Source of the DNA: JAVKFF01 sp040226215
GTDB taxonomy: Bacteria; Pseudomonadota; Alphaproteobacteria; DSM-16000; Inquilinaceae
Assembly (NCBI GenBank): GCA_040226215.1
Contig: JAVKFF010000238.1
Location: forward strand, 1-25,200
Length of the DNA: 25,200 nucleotides
Direction of reading: 5' to 3'
Shown: positions 7,771-14,913 of the stretch, in pieces
Layout of the letters: the number at the start of each line of letters is the position of its first letter
Numbering within the stretch: position 1 is the first letter of the stretch
The notes under the pieces: generated by a model
What the model was told of the DNA's origin: nothing
The model's input: only the letters and a program-made list of their open reading frames with translations
The model's database searches: none
Translations under genes and position numbers: made by a program

Positions 7771-8675
7771 TGCATCCCGCACCCTCGCTCATCGTCTTTA
7801 CCACCCTGTCGGGGCTCGGTTTCGGGTTGATGGTGTGGCTCGGCCTCGGTCTGCCGGTGGCCTGGGGCTGGGCCGCCTTCGCCTGGTGCGCCATCGCCAT
7901 CGGCGGCGCCTCGATCGGCCTTCTCGCCTCCACCTTGCATCTCGGCAACCCGCAGCGCGCCTGGCGGGCGCTCAGCCAGTGGCGCTCCTCCTGGCTCAGC
8001 CGCGAGGGCGTGCTGGCCGTCGCCACGCTGCTGGTCTTCGGGCTCTACGCGCTGCTCTGGATCTTCTTCGGCCGGCGGGTCGAGGCGCTCGGCATCGCCG
8101 CATCGGTGCTGGCGCTGGCCACGGTGGCCGCGACGGCGATGATCTATGCCCAGCTGCGCACGGTGCCGCGCTGGCACATGCCGGAGACGCCGATCCTGTT
8201 CGTGCTCTACGCGCTTGCCGGTGGCGCCCTGCTGGCCCTTCAAGCGCTGGCCGGGCTCGTCCTGCTGGTGCTGCTCGGATGCGTGCAGGTGCTCGCCTGG
8301 TGGCGCGGCTCGACCGCCTATGCCCGCTCGGGCTCCAGCATGGAGACCGCGACCGGCCTCACCCACCACGGACAGGTGCGCCTGTTCGAGGCGCCGCACA
8401 CCACGCCCAACTACCTGATGACGGAGATGGTCTTCGTCGTCGGCCGGCGCCGCGCCGCCGCACTGCGGCGAATCGGACTGGCGCTTGGTGTCGTCATTCC
8501 GGCGCTTGCCTGCCTCCTGGCGCTGATCGTGGCGGTGCCGCCCGTCGTCCTCGCGCTGGCCGCGCTCTGCCACCTCGCCGGTGTTGTTGCGATGCGCTGG
8601 CTGTTCTACGCGGAGGCGGAGCATCTGGTCGGCCTCTATTACGGCCGGCGGCCGGGCGACAGGGCAGCCGCCTGA
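7770..8675 (+). CDS. soeC: Sulfite dehydrogenase membrane anchor, SoeC-like (DmsC/NrfD type)
   Basis: This encodes a 301-residue polytopic inner-membrane protein with about eight hydrophobic segments. Motifs typical of the DmsC-type anchor are LASTLHLGNPQRAWRALS early, SQWRSSWLSREG after it, and GLTHHGQVRLFEAPHTTPNY before the last pair of helices. The C-terminal helix carries RWLFYAEAEHLVGLYYG. The anchor binds quinone and passes on electrons from SoeB. The NPQRAWRA and S-x-W-x-SSWLSRE motifs match DMSO reductase anchor subunits and the SoeC family. The start is the ATG in a TGATG overlap with soeB, so the three genes form a compact operon. Confidence 0.85.
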   Translation: MHPAPSLIVFTTLSGLGFGLMVWLGLGLPVAWGWAAFAWCAIAIGGASIGLLASTLHLGNPQRAWRALSQWRSSWLSREGVLAVATLLVFGLYALLWIFFGRRVEALGIAASVLALATVAATAMIYAQLRTVPRWHMPETPILFVLYALAGGALLALQALAGLVLLVLLGCVQVLAWWRGSTAYARSGSSMETATGLTHHGQVRLFEAPHTTPNYLMTEMVFVVGRRRAAALRRIGLALGVVIPALACLLALIVAVPPVVLALAALCHLAGVVAMRWLFYAEAEHLVGLYYGRRPGDRAAA

Positions 8676-9089
8676 GACGGCAGGACGACGCCCGGGAACT
8701 CCCTCACCTCATTTGGGTTGAATCCGCGACTCCACCGGGCCATCGTGGGCGGCATTGCTCAAATCTGGCCACAGTTCGGGAGCATTGAGGCCGGGATCGG
8801 ATCGCAATCCGATTGCATCGAGGCCGAAGAGAGGCTTTGCTGCAATCAGGAGTCGGTGTCTGACGCTTTCCCCAAGAAAGAGGTTCTACACCGACGGGGA
8901 GGTCCTCGCTTTCCCCCCAGCGGGGACCTCCCAATACACCGCCCGGCTTCGCTCGATCCGAACGCCAGCCCTATCAGCACGACGCGACGCACATATCCGC
9001 GTATGCGGCGCACGGCACCCCGACAGGGCATCCGATCCGCCGCCATGCCGGGCGGCACCAACTGACCGACACGCAGGGATGCCCACGCC
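8676..9089. other. 414-bp intergenic region after soeC
   Basis: I find no convincing gene here; the short open frames lack ribosome-binding sites and recognisable domains. It is less GC-rich than its surroundings in parts. It holds two hairpins: a 7-bp stem with a CGCA loop at 8796-8813 and a much stronger 14-bp stem at 8897-8932. It could hold the end of the soe transcript, the promoter of the aldo/keto reductase gene, or a small RNA. Confidence 0.5.
8897..8932. other. Strong 14-bp hairpin in the soeC downstream region
   Basis: The arms 8897-8910 and 8919-8932 pair over 14 positions, all Watson-Crick except one T-G wobble (8906 with 8923). The loop is TTCCCCCC (8911-8918). No T-run follows on either side, so a simple intrinsic terminator is not well supported, although the stem would be very stable. 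It lies 221 bp after the soeC stop and 158 bp before the next start codon. Confidence 0.6.
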
Positions 9090-10049
9090 ATGCAGTACAC
9101 ACTTCTCGGACGCACCGGCGTCACCGTTTCGCGGCTCTGCCTCGGCACCATGACCTTCGGCCGGGAATCCGACGAAGCGGAATCCGCGGCTGTCTACGCC
9201 GCCTGCCGGGAGGCGGGCGTCACCTTCTTCGACTGCGCCAACAGCTATGCCGACGGCCGTTCCGAGGAGATCCTGGGCGGGCTGATCGCCCGTGAGCGCG
9301 ACGAGGTCGTGCTGACCTCCAAGGTCGGCATGGGCAAGGCGGTGAACCGCAGCGGGCTCTCCCGGCGGCATATCAGCCGCTCGGTCGAGACCAGCCTGAA
9401 GCGGCTCGGCACCGATCGCCTGGATGTCCTGTTCGTGCACCGCTTCGACCCGGATACGGCCGTGGAGGAGACGCTGCGCGGGCTGGATGATCTGGTGCGC
9501 GCCGGCAAGGTGCTCCATCTCGGCGTCTCCAACTGGGCCGCCTGGCAGATCGCCCGCGCGCTGGGGCAGGCCGAGCGGCAGGGCTGGGCACGCTTCGCGG
9601 TGATGCAGCCGATGTACAACCTGGTCAAGCGCCAGGCCGAGGTGGAACTGCTGCCGCTGGCCCGGGCGGAAGGCATGGCGGTGACGCCCTACAGCCCGGT
9701 CGGCGGCGGCCTGCTGACCGGCAAGTACCGTCAGGCCGGCAGCGACGGGCGCATCCGCACGTTCGATCTCTACGCCCGCCGCTACGCGCCGGACTGGATG
9801 TTCGACTGCGCCAGCCGCTTCGCCGCCTTCGCCGAGGAGCGGGGCTGGCATCCGGCGAGCCTGGCCGTGGCCTGGGTTGCCGCCCATCCAGCCGTCACCG
9901 CGCCGATCGTCGGCGCCCGCAATACCGAGCAGCTGTCGACCGCGCTGGCCGCCATGGACATCCCCATGACGCCGCAGCTGCGGGCCGAGATCGATGAGCT
10001 CTCCCCGACGCCCGCACCGGCGACGGACCGGCTGGAGGAGCAGGGCTGA
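9090..10049 (+). CDS. Aldo/keto reductase
   Basis: This encodes a 319-residue NAD(P)H-dependent oxidoreductase of the aldo/keto reductase superfamily with a TIM-barrel fold. The catalytic tetrad can be seen: D48 and Y53 in FFDCANSYADG, K78 in LTSKVG, and H117 in LFVHRFD. Cofactor-side motifs follow: VSNWAAWQ, YSPVGGGLLTGKY and, near the end, PIVGARNTEQL, the usual phosphate-binding G-A-R segment. The layout (GRTGVTVSRLCLGTMTFG at the N-terminus) fits the subgroup that includes YajO/Tas- and voltage-gated potassium channel beta subunit-like enzymes acting on carbonyls and sugars. The substrate is unknown. The ATG is preceded by AGGGA. It converges with the antiporter gene with 18 bp between stops. 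Confidence 0.9.
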   Translation: MQYTLLGRTGVTVSRLCLGTMTFGRESDEAESAAVYAACREAGVTFFDCANSYADGRSEEILGGLIARERDEVVLTSKVGMGKAVNRSGLSRRHISRSVETSLKRLGTDRLDVLFVHRFDPDTAVEETLRGLDDLVRAGKVLHLGVSNWAAWQIARALGQAERQGWARFAVMQPMYNLVKRQAEVELLPLARAEGMAVTPYSPVGGGLLTGKYRQAGSDGRIRTFDLYARRYAPDWMFDCASRFAAFAEERGWHPASLAVAWVAAHPAVTAPIVGARNTEQLSTALAAMDIPMTPQLRAEIDELSPTPAPATDRLEEQG

Positions 10050-10067
10050 CCCGGTCCCGGCGGCGGC

Positions 10068-11054
10068 TCAGAGGCGCGCGGCCATCAGCACCGAATAGCC
10101 GCCGTAGAGCGCCAGCATGGCCAAGCCCTCGGGCCGGCAGAGCCGCCAGCCGCTGCGCGCGAAAACCAGCAGCAGCGCGGTTGCCGCCAGCATCACCCAG
10201 ACGTCTACCGTCATGATCTCCGCCGTCACGGGAAGCGGGCGCACCACGGCCGTGACGCCCAGGATGCCGAGCACGTTGAAGATGTTGGAGCCGAGGATGT
10301 TGCCCAGCGCCAGATCGCTCTGGCGGCGCAGGGCGGCGGCCACCGAGGCCGTCAGCTCCGGCAGCGAGGTGCCCACCGCGACCAGCGACAGGCCGATGAT
10401 CGACTCCGACAGGCCGGCGCTGCGGGCAAGCGAGATCGCGCCCTCGACCACCCAGTGCGCACCCAGCACGGTCAGCGCGATGCCGCCGACCAGCAGAGCG
10501 AGCGTGACCGGGATACTCCCGGGAACGTCGTCGATCTCGCTGGCGACCGCCGCGCGCACCTCCCGCCGGTCGCTGCGGTAGGCATAGACCAGGTAGGCGA
10601 GCAGCAGCGCCAGGAGCGCCACGCCGGCGAGCCGGTCGATCATGCCGATGACGGCGAGGCCGAGACAGACCAGGGCGGCGAAGGCGGCGGCCATGGCGTC
10701 GCGCCGGAAGGCGGCCGGACGGATGGCGATCGGACCGATCACCGCCGCAAGACCCAGGATCAGCAGGATGTTGGCGGTGTTCGAACCGACAACGTTGCCG
10801 ATGGCGATGCCGGGGGAGCCGGCAAGATTGGCCTCCAGCGAGGTGACCAGTTCGGGCGTCGAGGTGCCGAAGCCGACGATCACCAGGCCGATCAGCAGCG
10901 GCGACACGCCGAGCCGTCGGGCGGAGGCGACAGCGCCGCGCACCAGACCTTCACCGCCAATGAAAAGGGCGCCGAGACCGGCACCAACCCAGATGATTTC
11001 CACTACCGGAGTCCAATCGGGGATTCCGGTCGCCAAGGCCGGCATCGGCGCCAA
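10068..11054 (-). CDS. Calcium/sodium antiporter family protein (YrbG-like)
   Basis: This encodes a 328-residue inner-membrane cation/Ca2+ exchanger with about ten membrane segments. The two inverted alpha repeats that form the ion path are plain: the first has GFGTSTPELVTSLEA then GNVVGSNTANILLILG, the second AVGTSLPELTASVAA then GNILGSNIFNVLGILG. The G-T-S-x-PE and G-x-x-x-GSN pairs are the signature of this superfamily. The transported ions (Ca2+ out against Na+ or K+) follow from the family, not from anything specific here. The first ATG at 11054 and one three codons later are both possible. The hydrophilic loop around residues 165-180 (YRSDRREVRAAVASEIDD) separates the halves. It is divergent from the aspartate dehydrogenase-like gene. 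Confidence 0.88.
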   Translation of the reverse strand: MAPMPALATGIPDWTPVVEIIWVGAGLGALFIGGEGLVRGAVASARRLGVSPLLIGLVIVGFGTSTPELVTSLEANLAGSPGIAIGNVVGSNTANILLILGLAAVIGPIAIRPAAFRRDAMAAAFAALVCLGLAVIGMIDRLAGVALLALLLAYLVYAYRSDRREVRAAVASEIDDVPGSIPVTLALLVGGIALTVLGAHWVVEGAISLARSAGLSESIIGLSLVAVGTSLPELTASVAAALRRQSDLALGNILGSNIFNVLGILGVTAVVRPLPVTAEIMTVDVWVMLAATALLLVFARSGWRLCRPEGLAMLALYGGYSVLMAARL

Positions 11055-11221
11055 GGTCTTGCGACCGGCGCCGCGCCTAGATGGGGAAGCGCTCCGGGGG
11101 CGAAAAGGGGGACGGCCGGCTGGATGGCGAATTATCCACCGGTCGGTGTCTCGGCCGCTGTCATGTCCATGACGGCTGTGCCAGATTTGCCGTCGCAGCC
11201 GGGAGAAGGACCACAGGCGAG

Positions 11222-12025
11222 ATGGGATCGAACACCGCCGCGCCGACGCGCATCGGCATCGTCGGATACGGGTTCATTGGGCAGGCGCTGGCGGCCGCGG
11301 TCACCGAGGCGCCCGACCTGTCGCTGGCCTTCGTCTGGAACCGCTCGCCGGAGGCGCTGGCGGATCTGCCGCGGGAACTGGTGCTCGACGATCTCGGCCG
11401 TGCCGCCGGGCGCGGCGCCGATCTGATCGTCGAGGTCGCCCATCCCGACATCACCCGCGAGCACGGCGCGCGCTTGCTCGCCCACGCCGACTACATGCCG
11501 GTCTCGGTCTCCGCCCTCGTCGACGACGACCTTCGGGCAGGGCTGGCCGCGGCGGCGGCGGCCGCGGGCCGACGGGTCTTCGTGCCGGCGGGCGCCCTGA
11601 TGGGGCTCGACGCCCTGCGCGCCGGTCGTGGCCACTGGGCGGAGGTGACGATCACCTTCCGCAAGCACCCGCGCAATCTCGACTTCTCCGCCAGCGGCGT
11701 CGACCCGTCCGGCATCGCCGGCGAGACGGTGCTCTACGACGGACCGGTGCGCGGCATCGCCCGGCTCTATCCGCGCAACATCAACACCATGATCACCTGC
11801 GCGCTGGCCACAACCGGCCTCGATGCCTGCCGCGGCCGGCTGGTGGCCGATCCCGCACTCGACATCGCCATCGCCGAGGTCGAGGCGGTGGGCACGGACG
11901 GTGCGACCCTGTCGATGGTCAAGCGCCAGCCGGTCAGAGGCGTCTCGGGCACGGAGATGATCGCCTCGATCCTGCGTTCCGTCGGGGACGCATGCGGTAG
12001 CGGCGAGACGCTGACCTTCGTGTGA
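11222..12025 (+). CDS. Aspartate dehydrogenase-like NAD(P)-binding protein
   Basis: This encodes a 267-residue protein with an N-terminal Rossmann fold (IGIVGYGFIGQAL, residues about 11-23) and a C-terminal domain of the aspartate dehydrogenase (DUF108) family. I chose the ATG at 11222, with GGAGAAGG upstream, because the extra 47 residues from an upstream start are not Rossmann-like. Key family segments are VPAGALMGLDALRAG, ETVLYDGPVRGIARLYPRN and INTMITCALAT. The wording of TVLYDGPVR and PRNINTM resembles the animal ASPDH branch more than the archaeal enzymes. The expected reaction is NAD(P)-dependent oxidation of L-aspartate to iminoaspartate, or reductive amination in reverse. The usual T-K-PP stretch appears here as FRKHPRN, so the substrate may differ. 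It converges with the MFS gene. Confidence 0.8.
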   Translation: MGSNTAAPTRIGIVGYGFIGQALAAAVTEAPDLSLAFVWNRSPEALADLPRELVLDDLGRAAGRGADLIVEVAHPDITREHGARLLAHADYMPVSVSALVDDDLRAGLAAAAAAAGRRVFVPAGALMGLDALRAGRGHWAEVTITFRKHPRNLDFSASGVDPSGIAGETVLYDGPVRGIARLYPRNINTMITCALATTGLDACRGRLVADPALDIAIAEVEAVGTDGATLSMVKRQPVRGVSGTEMIASILRSVGDACGSGETLTFV

Positions 12026-12040
12026 GGACCGCGCGGGTCC
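12026..12040. terminator. Possible bidirectional terminator between convergent genes
   Basis: A short hairpin, GGACC-GCGCG-GGTCC, sits directly after the aspartate dehydrogenase-like stop codon in the 33-bp gap before the MFS stop. It has no T-run, so the call is weak. Confidence 0.3.
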
Positions 12041-12058
12041 ACTCCGATTCTGGCCGCC

Positions 12059-13276
12059 TCAGCCGTCGTCCCGCGCCTTGGGCAGGACCATGAAGACGGC
12101 GAGGCCGAGGACGACCGCCAGCGCCAGGACGCCGATGGCCGGTGTGTAGGGATCGCCGCCGGCATCGGCGGCGACCTCCGCCAGGCTGCCCGACAGCCAC
12201 TGCAGCAGGGCGGCGCCGACGAACATCACCATGTTGAGCAGCGCCAGCGCCCGCCCGGTCAACTCGCCCGGCACCGCGCGGCGGATATAGGCGAACTGCA
12301 CGATCGGCGAGGCGGAGACGAGCCCGAGCGCCAGGATCAGCACGATGCCGGCGGCCAGGCCGTCGACCGGCCGGAAGGCGAGACCCGCCAGGGCCAGGGC
12401 GAGGATCGTGGAGGCGACGACGATGAACCGGGAAATCGCCCGCTGCGTCGTCGCCAGGCCGCCGGTGAGCGCCGGCGTCACCGCCATCGCCACCGAGAGC
12501 ATGAGGGCGAGATAGCTCGCCCCGACCAGGCCGAGGCCGTAGCGCTGCTGCACGAAGGGCACGATCCAGACGCCACGGAAGGCGAGGATCGCGCCATAGG
12601 CGACCAGGCCGATGGCGAACAGCCCGGCGAGGTGCCGGTAGGGCAGCCGGGCCAGCAGGCGGAAATCCTGCCACAGGCTGCCGTCCGCCGCGCTCGGACG
12701 CGGCGCCGCCCGTCCGATCAGCGGCAGGGTCAGCACCAGGCAGAGGACGAGCGGCGGCAGGTGCGCCAGGAAGGCCATGCGCCAGGACGATGCCTCGATC
12801 AGCAGGGCGAAGGGCGTGGAGGTGGCGAGGATGCCGAGACTGCCAACCGACATCAGGATGCCGGAATGGCGGGCGAACTGCGCGGGCTGGGTGCGGTGGG
12901 AGATGAAGACGAGCGCCGCCATCAGCGTCGGCGCCGTGCCGGCACCGATCAGCAATTGCCCGGTGAGCAGCACCGTGAAGCTGGGCGCCAGCACGCAGAT
13001 CGCGGTGCCGGCGATGGCCAGGGTGTAGGCCGCGAGCATCACCTCGCGTACGCCGAAGCGGTCGAGCAGGACGCCGATCGGCAGCTGCAGCACGGCGAAG
13101 GAGATGTGGAACACCGCCGCCAGCAGGCCGACATCCGAGGCGCCGATGCCGAGATCGGCGGTGAGGTCGGCCACCATCACGCTGGGCAGGGTGCGGAAGC
13201 TCTGCGACAGGGCAAAGGCAAGCGCCATGATGGCGAGGCCGGCCCGGAAGCCCGATCGCCGGGCAGGGTCGGTCAT
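12059..13276 (-). CDS. MFS transporter
   Basis: This encodes a 405-residue major facilitator superfamily protein with about twelve hydrophobic segments in two halves. The loop between helices 2 and 3 carries a motif A variant, GVLLDRFGVREVM (about residues 67-79). Helices 4 and 5 contain LLIGAGTAPTLMAAL and GILMSVGSLGILATSTPFA. A central cytoplasmic loop (GRAAPRPSAADGSLWQDFRLLARLPYR, about 188-214; quoted pieces only mark the ends) separates the halves. Such proteins move small solutes by proton symport or antiport; the substrate cannot be inferred. The ATG at 13276 lies behind a GGAG that is part of a 12-bp tandem repeat. Convergent with the aspartate dehydrogenase-like gene, it may be transcribed alone. 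Confidence 0.88.
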   Translation of the reverse strand: MTDPARRSGFRAGLAIMALAFALSQSFRTLPSVMVADLTADLGIGASDVGLLAAVFHISFAVLQLPIGVLLDRFGVREVMLAAYTLAIAGTAICVLAPSFTVLLTGQLLIGAGTAPTLMAALVFISHRTQPAQFARHSGILMSVGSLGILATSTPFALLIEASSWRMAFLAHLPPLVLCLVLTLPLIGRAAPRPSAADGSLWQDFRLLARLPYRHLAGLFAIGLVAYGAILAFRGVWIVPFVQQRYGLGLVGASYLALMLSVAMAVTPALTGGLATTQRAISRFIVVASTILALALAGLAFRPVDGLAAGIVLILALGLVSASPIVQFAYIRRAVPGELTGRALALLNMVMFVGAALLQWLSGSLAEVAADAGGDPYTPAIGVLALAVVLGLAVFMVLPKARDDG

Positions 13277-13285
13277 CGCGCCCGG

Positions 13286-13321
13286 ACTCCGGCGTCGACT
13301 CCGACGTCGACTCCGGCGTTC
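13286..13321. repeat. 12-bp tandem repeat, three copies, upstream of the MFS gene
   Basis: The units are ACTCCGGCGTCG (13286-13297), ACTCCGACGTCG (13298-13309) and ACTCCGGCGTTC (13310-13321). On the - strand each unit contributes a GGAGT, and the unit closest to the start codon supplies the likely ribosome-binding site of the MFS gene. Confidence 0.75.
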
Positions 13322-13358
13322 GGCACACAGGGCAGCCGGCGCCCGCTGGAGGCGCTAA

Positions 13359-13387
13359 AGCCCCCGCCGGTCAGCGCGGCAGGGGCT
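13359..13387 (-). terminator. Terminator-like hairpin upstream of the MFS gene
   Basis: On the - strand a 10-bp stem (arms 13378-13387 and 13359-13368, including one G-U pair) with a 9-nt loop is followed by a short T-tract. It could stop transcription arriving from the VOC-cupin gene as a second terminator, or be a leader structure of the MFS transcript. Confidence 0.4.
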
Positions 13388-13517
13388 TCGCACGCATCGG
13401 TCACTGTCCCGCAAGCGGCGCCGTGAAGGCCCCGCCCCTCGCTCGGGCGCCGCAGACTCCGGGAGTCTCCATGGTTAGTCAAGAAACACGTGAGGCGATT
13501 CCTGGCGAAAAGTTAAT

Positions 13518-13549
13518 CGGGCGAGGGGCGTGCGCCCCGGTTTCGCCCG
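13518..13549 (-). terminator. Intrinsic terminator of the VOC-cupin gene
   Basis: Starting 8 bases after the stop codon, the - strand forms a 7-bp outer stem (13543-13549 with 13518-13524) and a 5-bp inner stem (13534-13538 with 13525-13529). A 4-nt one-sided bulge lies between them and the loop is GCAC. The sequence after it reads ATTAACTTTTC, a modest U-rich tail. Confidence 0.6.
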
Positions 13550-13557
13550 GGCTTGAC

Positions 13558-14670
13558 CTACGCGGCGGCGGGAGAGAACGCGAACGCCTCCGGTAGCGCC
13601 ACTTCGAGGATCTCCAGATCCGCCGACGCGGCGGCCAGCGAGAACGCGGTATGGGCCGGTATGGCGATACTGTCGCCGGCCTTGAGCGCCTCGGGCTGGC
13701 GCCCCTCGCAGGCGACCGTCACCCCGCCCTCCAGAACGAAATGGAAGAGGAACTCCGCGTCGTGCCGGTGCGGCGCCTCGTCGACCGTGCCGGCGACGCG
13801 GGCAACCTTGACGCCGGCCAAGCCCGAGGTGGCGTCGCCGATGCCGAGATCCCGCGCCTCGAAGCCGCCGAGGCGCCAGGGCCGCCACTCGGCTTTCGCC
13901 ACCTCGTGGCGCACGAAGCGCTGGCCGGAGAACAGCCGGTCGGGGTTCACCGTGTGGTTGGGCAGTTCCAGGTCGTGGTCGACGCAGGTGATGTGGTCGG
14001 CCGGGCAGCCGATCTCGATCACCTCCAGGTCGTCGCCGCTCTCCAGCACCCGGTGCCGGATCTCCGGCGGCTGCAGCACGCAGTCTCCGGCGCGCATCAC
14101 GAAGGGCTCGCCCTGGTCCTCGTAGACCAGCCGCACCCAGCCCTTGTAGCAGTAGATCATCTGGAAGCGGACCTTGTGGAAGTGCACGTAGTCCGGCACC
14201 GGTCCCTCGCCGGGCACGCGGATGTGGCTGGCGATGAAGCGGCCGCCCTGGCGGTCGGGGATCAGGTCGCGGTACTGCATGCCGGCCCGCCCGGTGCCCC
14301 AGGCGGCGTCGTGGGTGATCCGGCTGATCACGACGGAGGGACGCATTTCCGGCAGGTGCAGCGGCGGATCGGCCTCGACCAGCTCCACGCGGGTGCCGTT
14401 GGGCGCGGTCAGCACGGTCTCGCCACCGGCGGCGGCGCGCGGATCGTCGCAGAGCAGGCGCAGGATGCCGGGCGGACCCTGGCGCCCCCGCTCCAGGCGC
14501 AGGCGGATGCCGTAGCCGCTCAGCACCACCGTCGCCGGATCGTCGGCGGGAAAGATGCTGTCGATGCGGAAGCCCAGCGTCCTGGTGAAGAAACCGAGCG
14601 TTTCGCCAAGCTCCGTGGCCGGCAGCACGAACTCCGCCGACTCGACGTGCCGGGTGAGCTGGATGGTCAT
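13558..14670 (-). CDS. VOC-cupin-cupin fusion protein
   Basis: This encodes a 370-residue soluble protein. The ATG at 14670 is chosen because GAGGAC lies just upstream and the VOC-like strand starts directly after it; an upstream start at 14808 gives low-complexity sequence. Residues 9-100 look like one VOC module (LPATELGETLGFFTRTLGF at its start, NGTRVELVEA at its end). A first cupin domain spans about 140-225, with H163-x-H165, Q170 in place of the usual glutamate, and PPEIRH206. A second spans about 285-360, with H301-x-H303, E306 and FVLEGG, but the second-motif histidine is replaced by F343 (IPAHTAFSL). It is most likely a small-molecule dioxygenase, isomerase or binding protein. It is divergent from the ABC substrate-binding protein and shares its upstream operator region. 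Confidence 0.75.
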   Translation of the reverse strand: MTIQLTRHVESAEFVLPATELGETLGFFTRTLGFRIDSIFPADDPATVVLSGYGIRLRLERGRQGPPGILRLLCDDPRAAAGGETVLTAPNGTRVELVEADPPLHLPEMRPSVVISRITHDAAWGTGRAGMQYRDLIPDRQGGRFIASHIRVPGEGPVPDYVHFHKVRFQMIYCYKGWVRLVYEDQGEPFVMRAGDCVLQPPEIRHRVLESGDDLEVIEIGCPADHITCVDHDLELPNHTVNPDRLFSGQRFVRHEVAKAEWRPWRLGGFEARDLGIGDATSGLAGVKVARVAGTVDEAPHRHDAEFLFHFVLEGGVTVACEGRQPEALKAGDSIAIPAHTAFSLAAASADLEILEVALPEAFAFSPAAA

Positions 14671-14842
14671 TTTTCTCGCGTCCTCTAGCATCTCCGCCCC
14701 GGGGCGCCGACTGTCAAGGCGGCCGGCCGGTCCCCTTGGCGGGCACGTTACCCAATGCGGCGCGGCGCGCCTATAGCCGGGATCGCCGCATCGGTTGGTC
14801 GGTGCCATCCGGGCGGATTGACGCGTCGGGAGAAGGGCGACA

Positions 14843-14862
14843 TTGTATTATCGATAAAACAA
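14843..14862. promoter_or_regulatory. Near-palindromic operator, site 1
   Basis: The sequence TTGTATTATCGATAAAACAA is a 20-bp palindrome with a single mismatched pair, an AT-rich island in GC-rich DNA. It lies 52 bp before the binding-protein start and 173 bp from the divergent VOC-cupin start. It matches site 2 (18231-18250, read on the - strand) at 16 of 20 positions. A dimeric repressor or activator is the natural reading, and the spaced TTGT/ACAA arms recall sites of GntR-family regulators. TATTAT at 14846-14851 could also serve as a -10 element on the + strand. Confidence 0.7.
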
Positions 14863-14913
14863 ATTCGACATCGCCGCCGACACCGCCGGGGCGTCTATCA
14901 GGGAGTGTCCAGC

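Noticed and set aside
8718..9065. Short open frames in the spacer after soeC
   Set aside because: No ribosome-binding site, no recognisable domain and overlapping frames on both strands; the hairpins explain the region better.
11934..13328. Alternative - strand frame over the MFS gene
   Set aside because: The other frame encodes a proper twelve-helix MFS protein; this one is arginine/proline-rich without domains.
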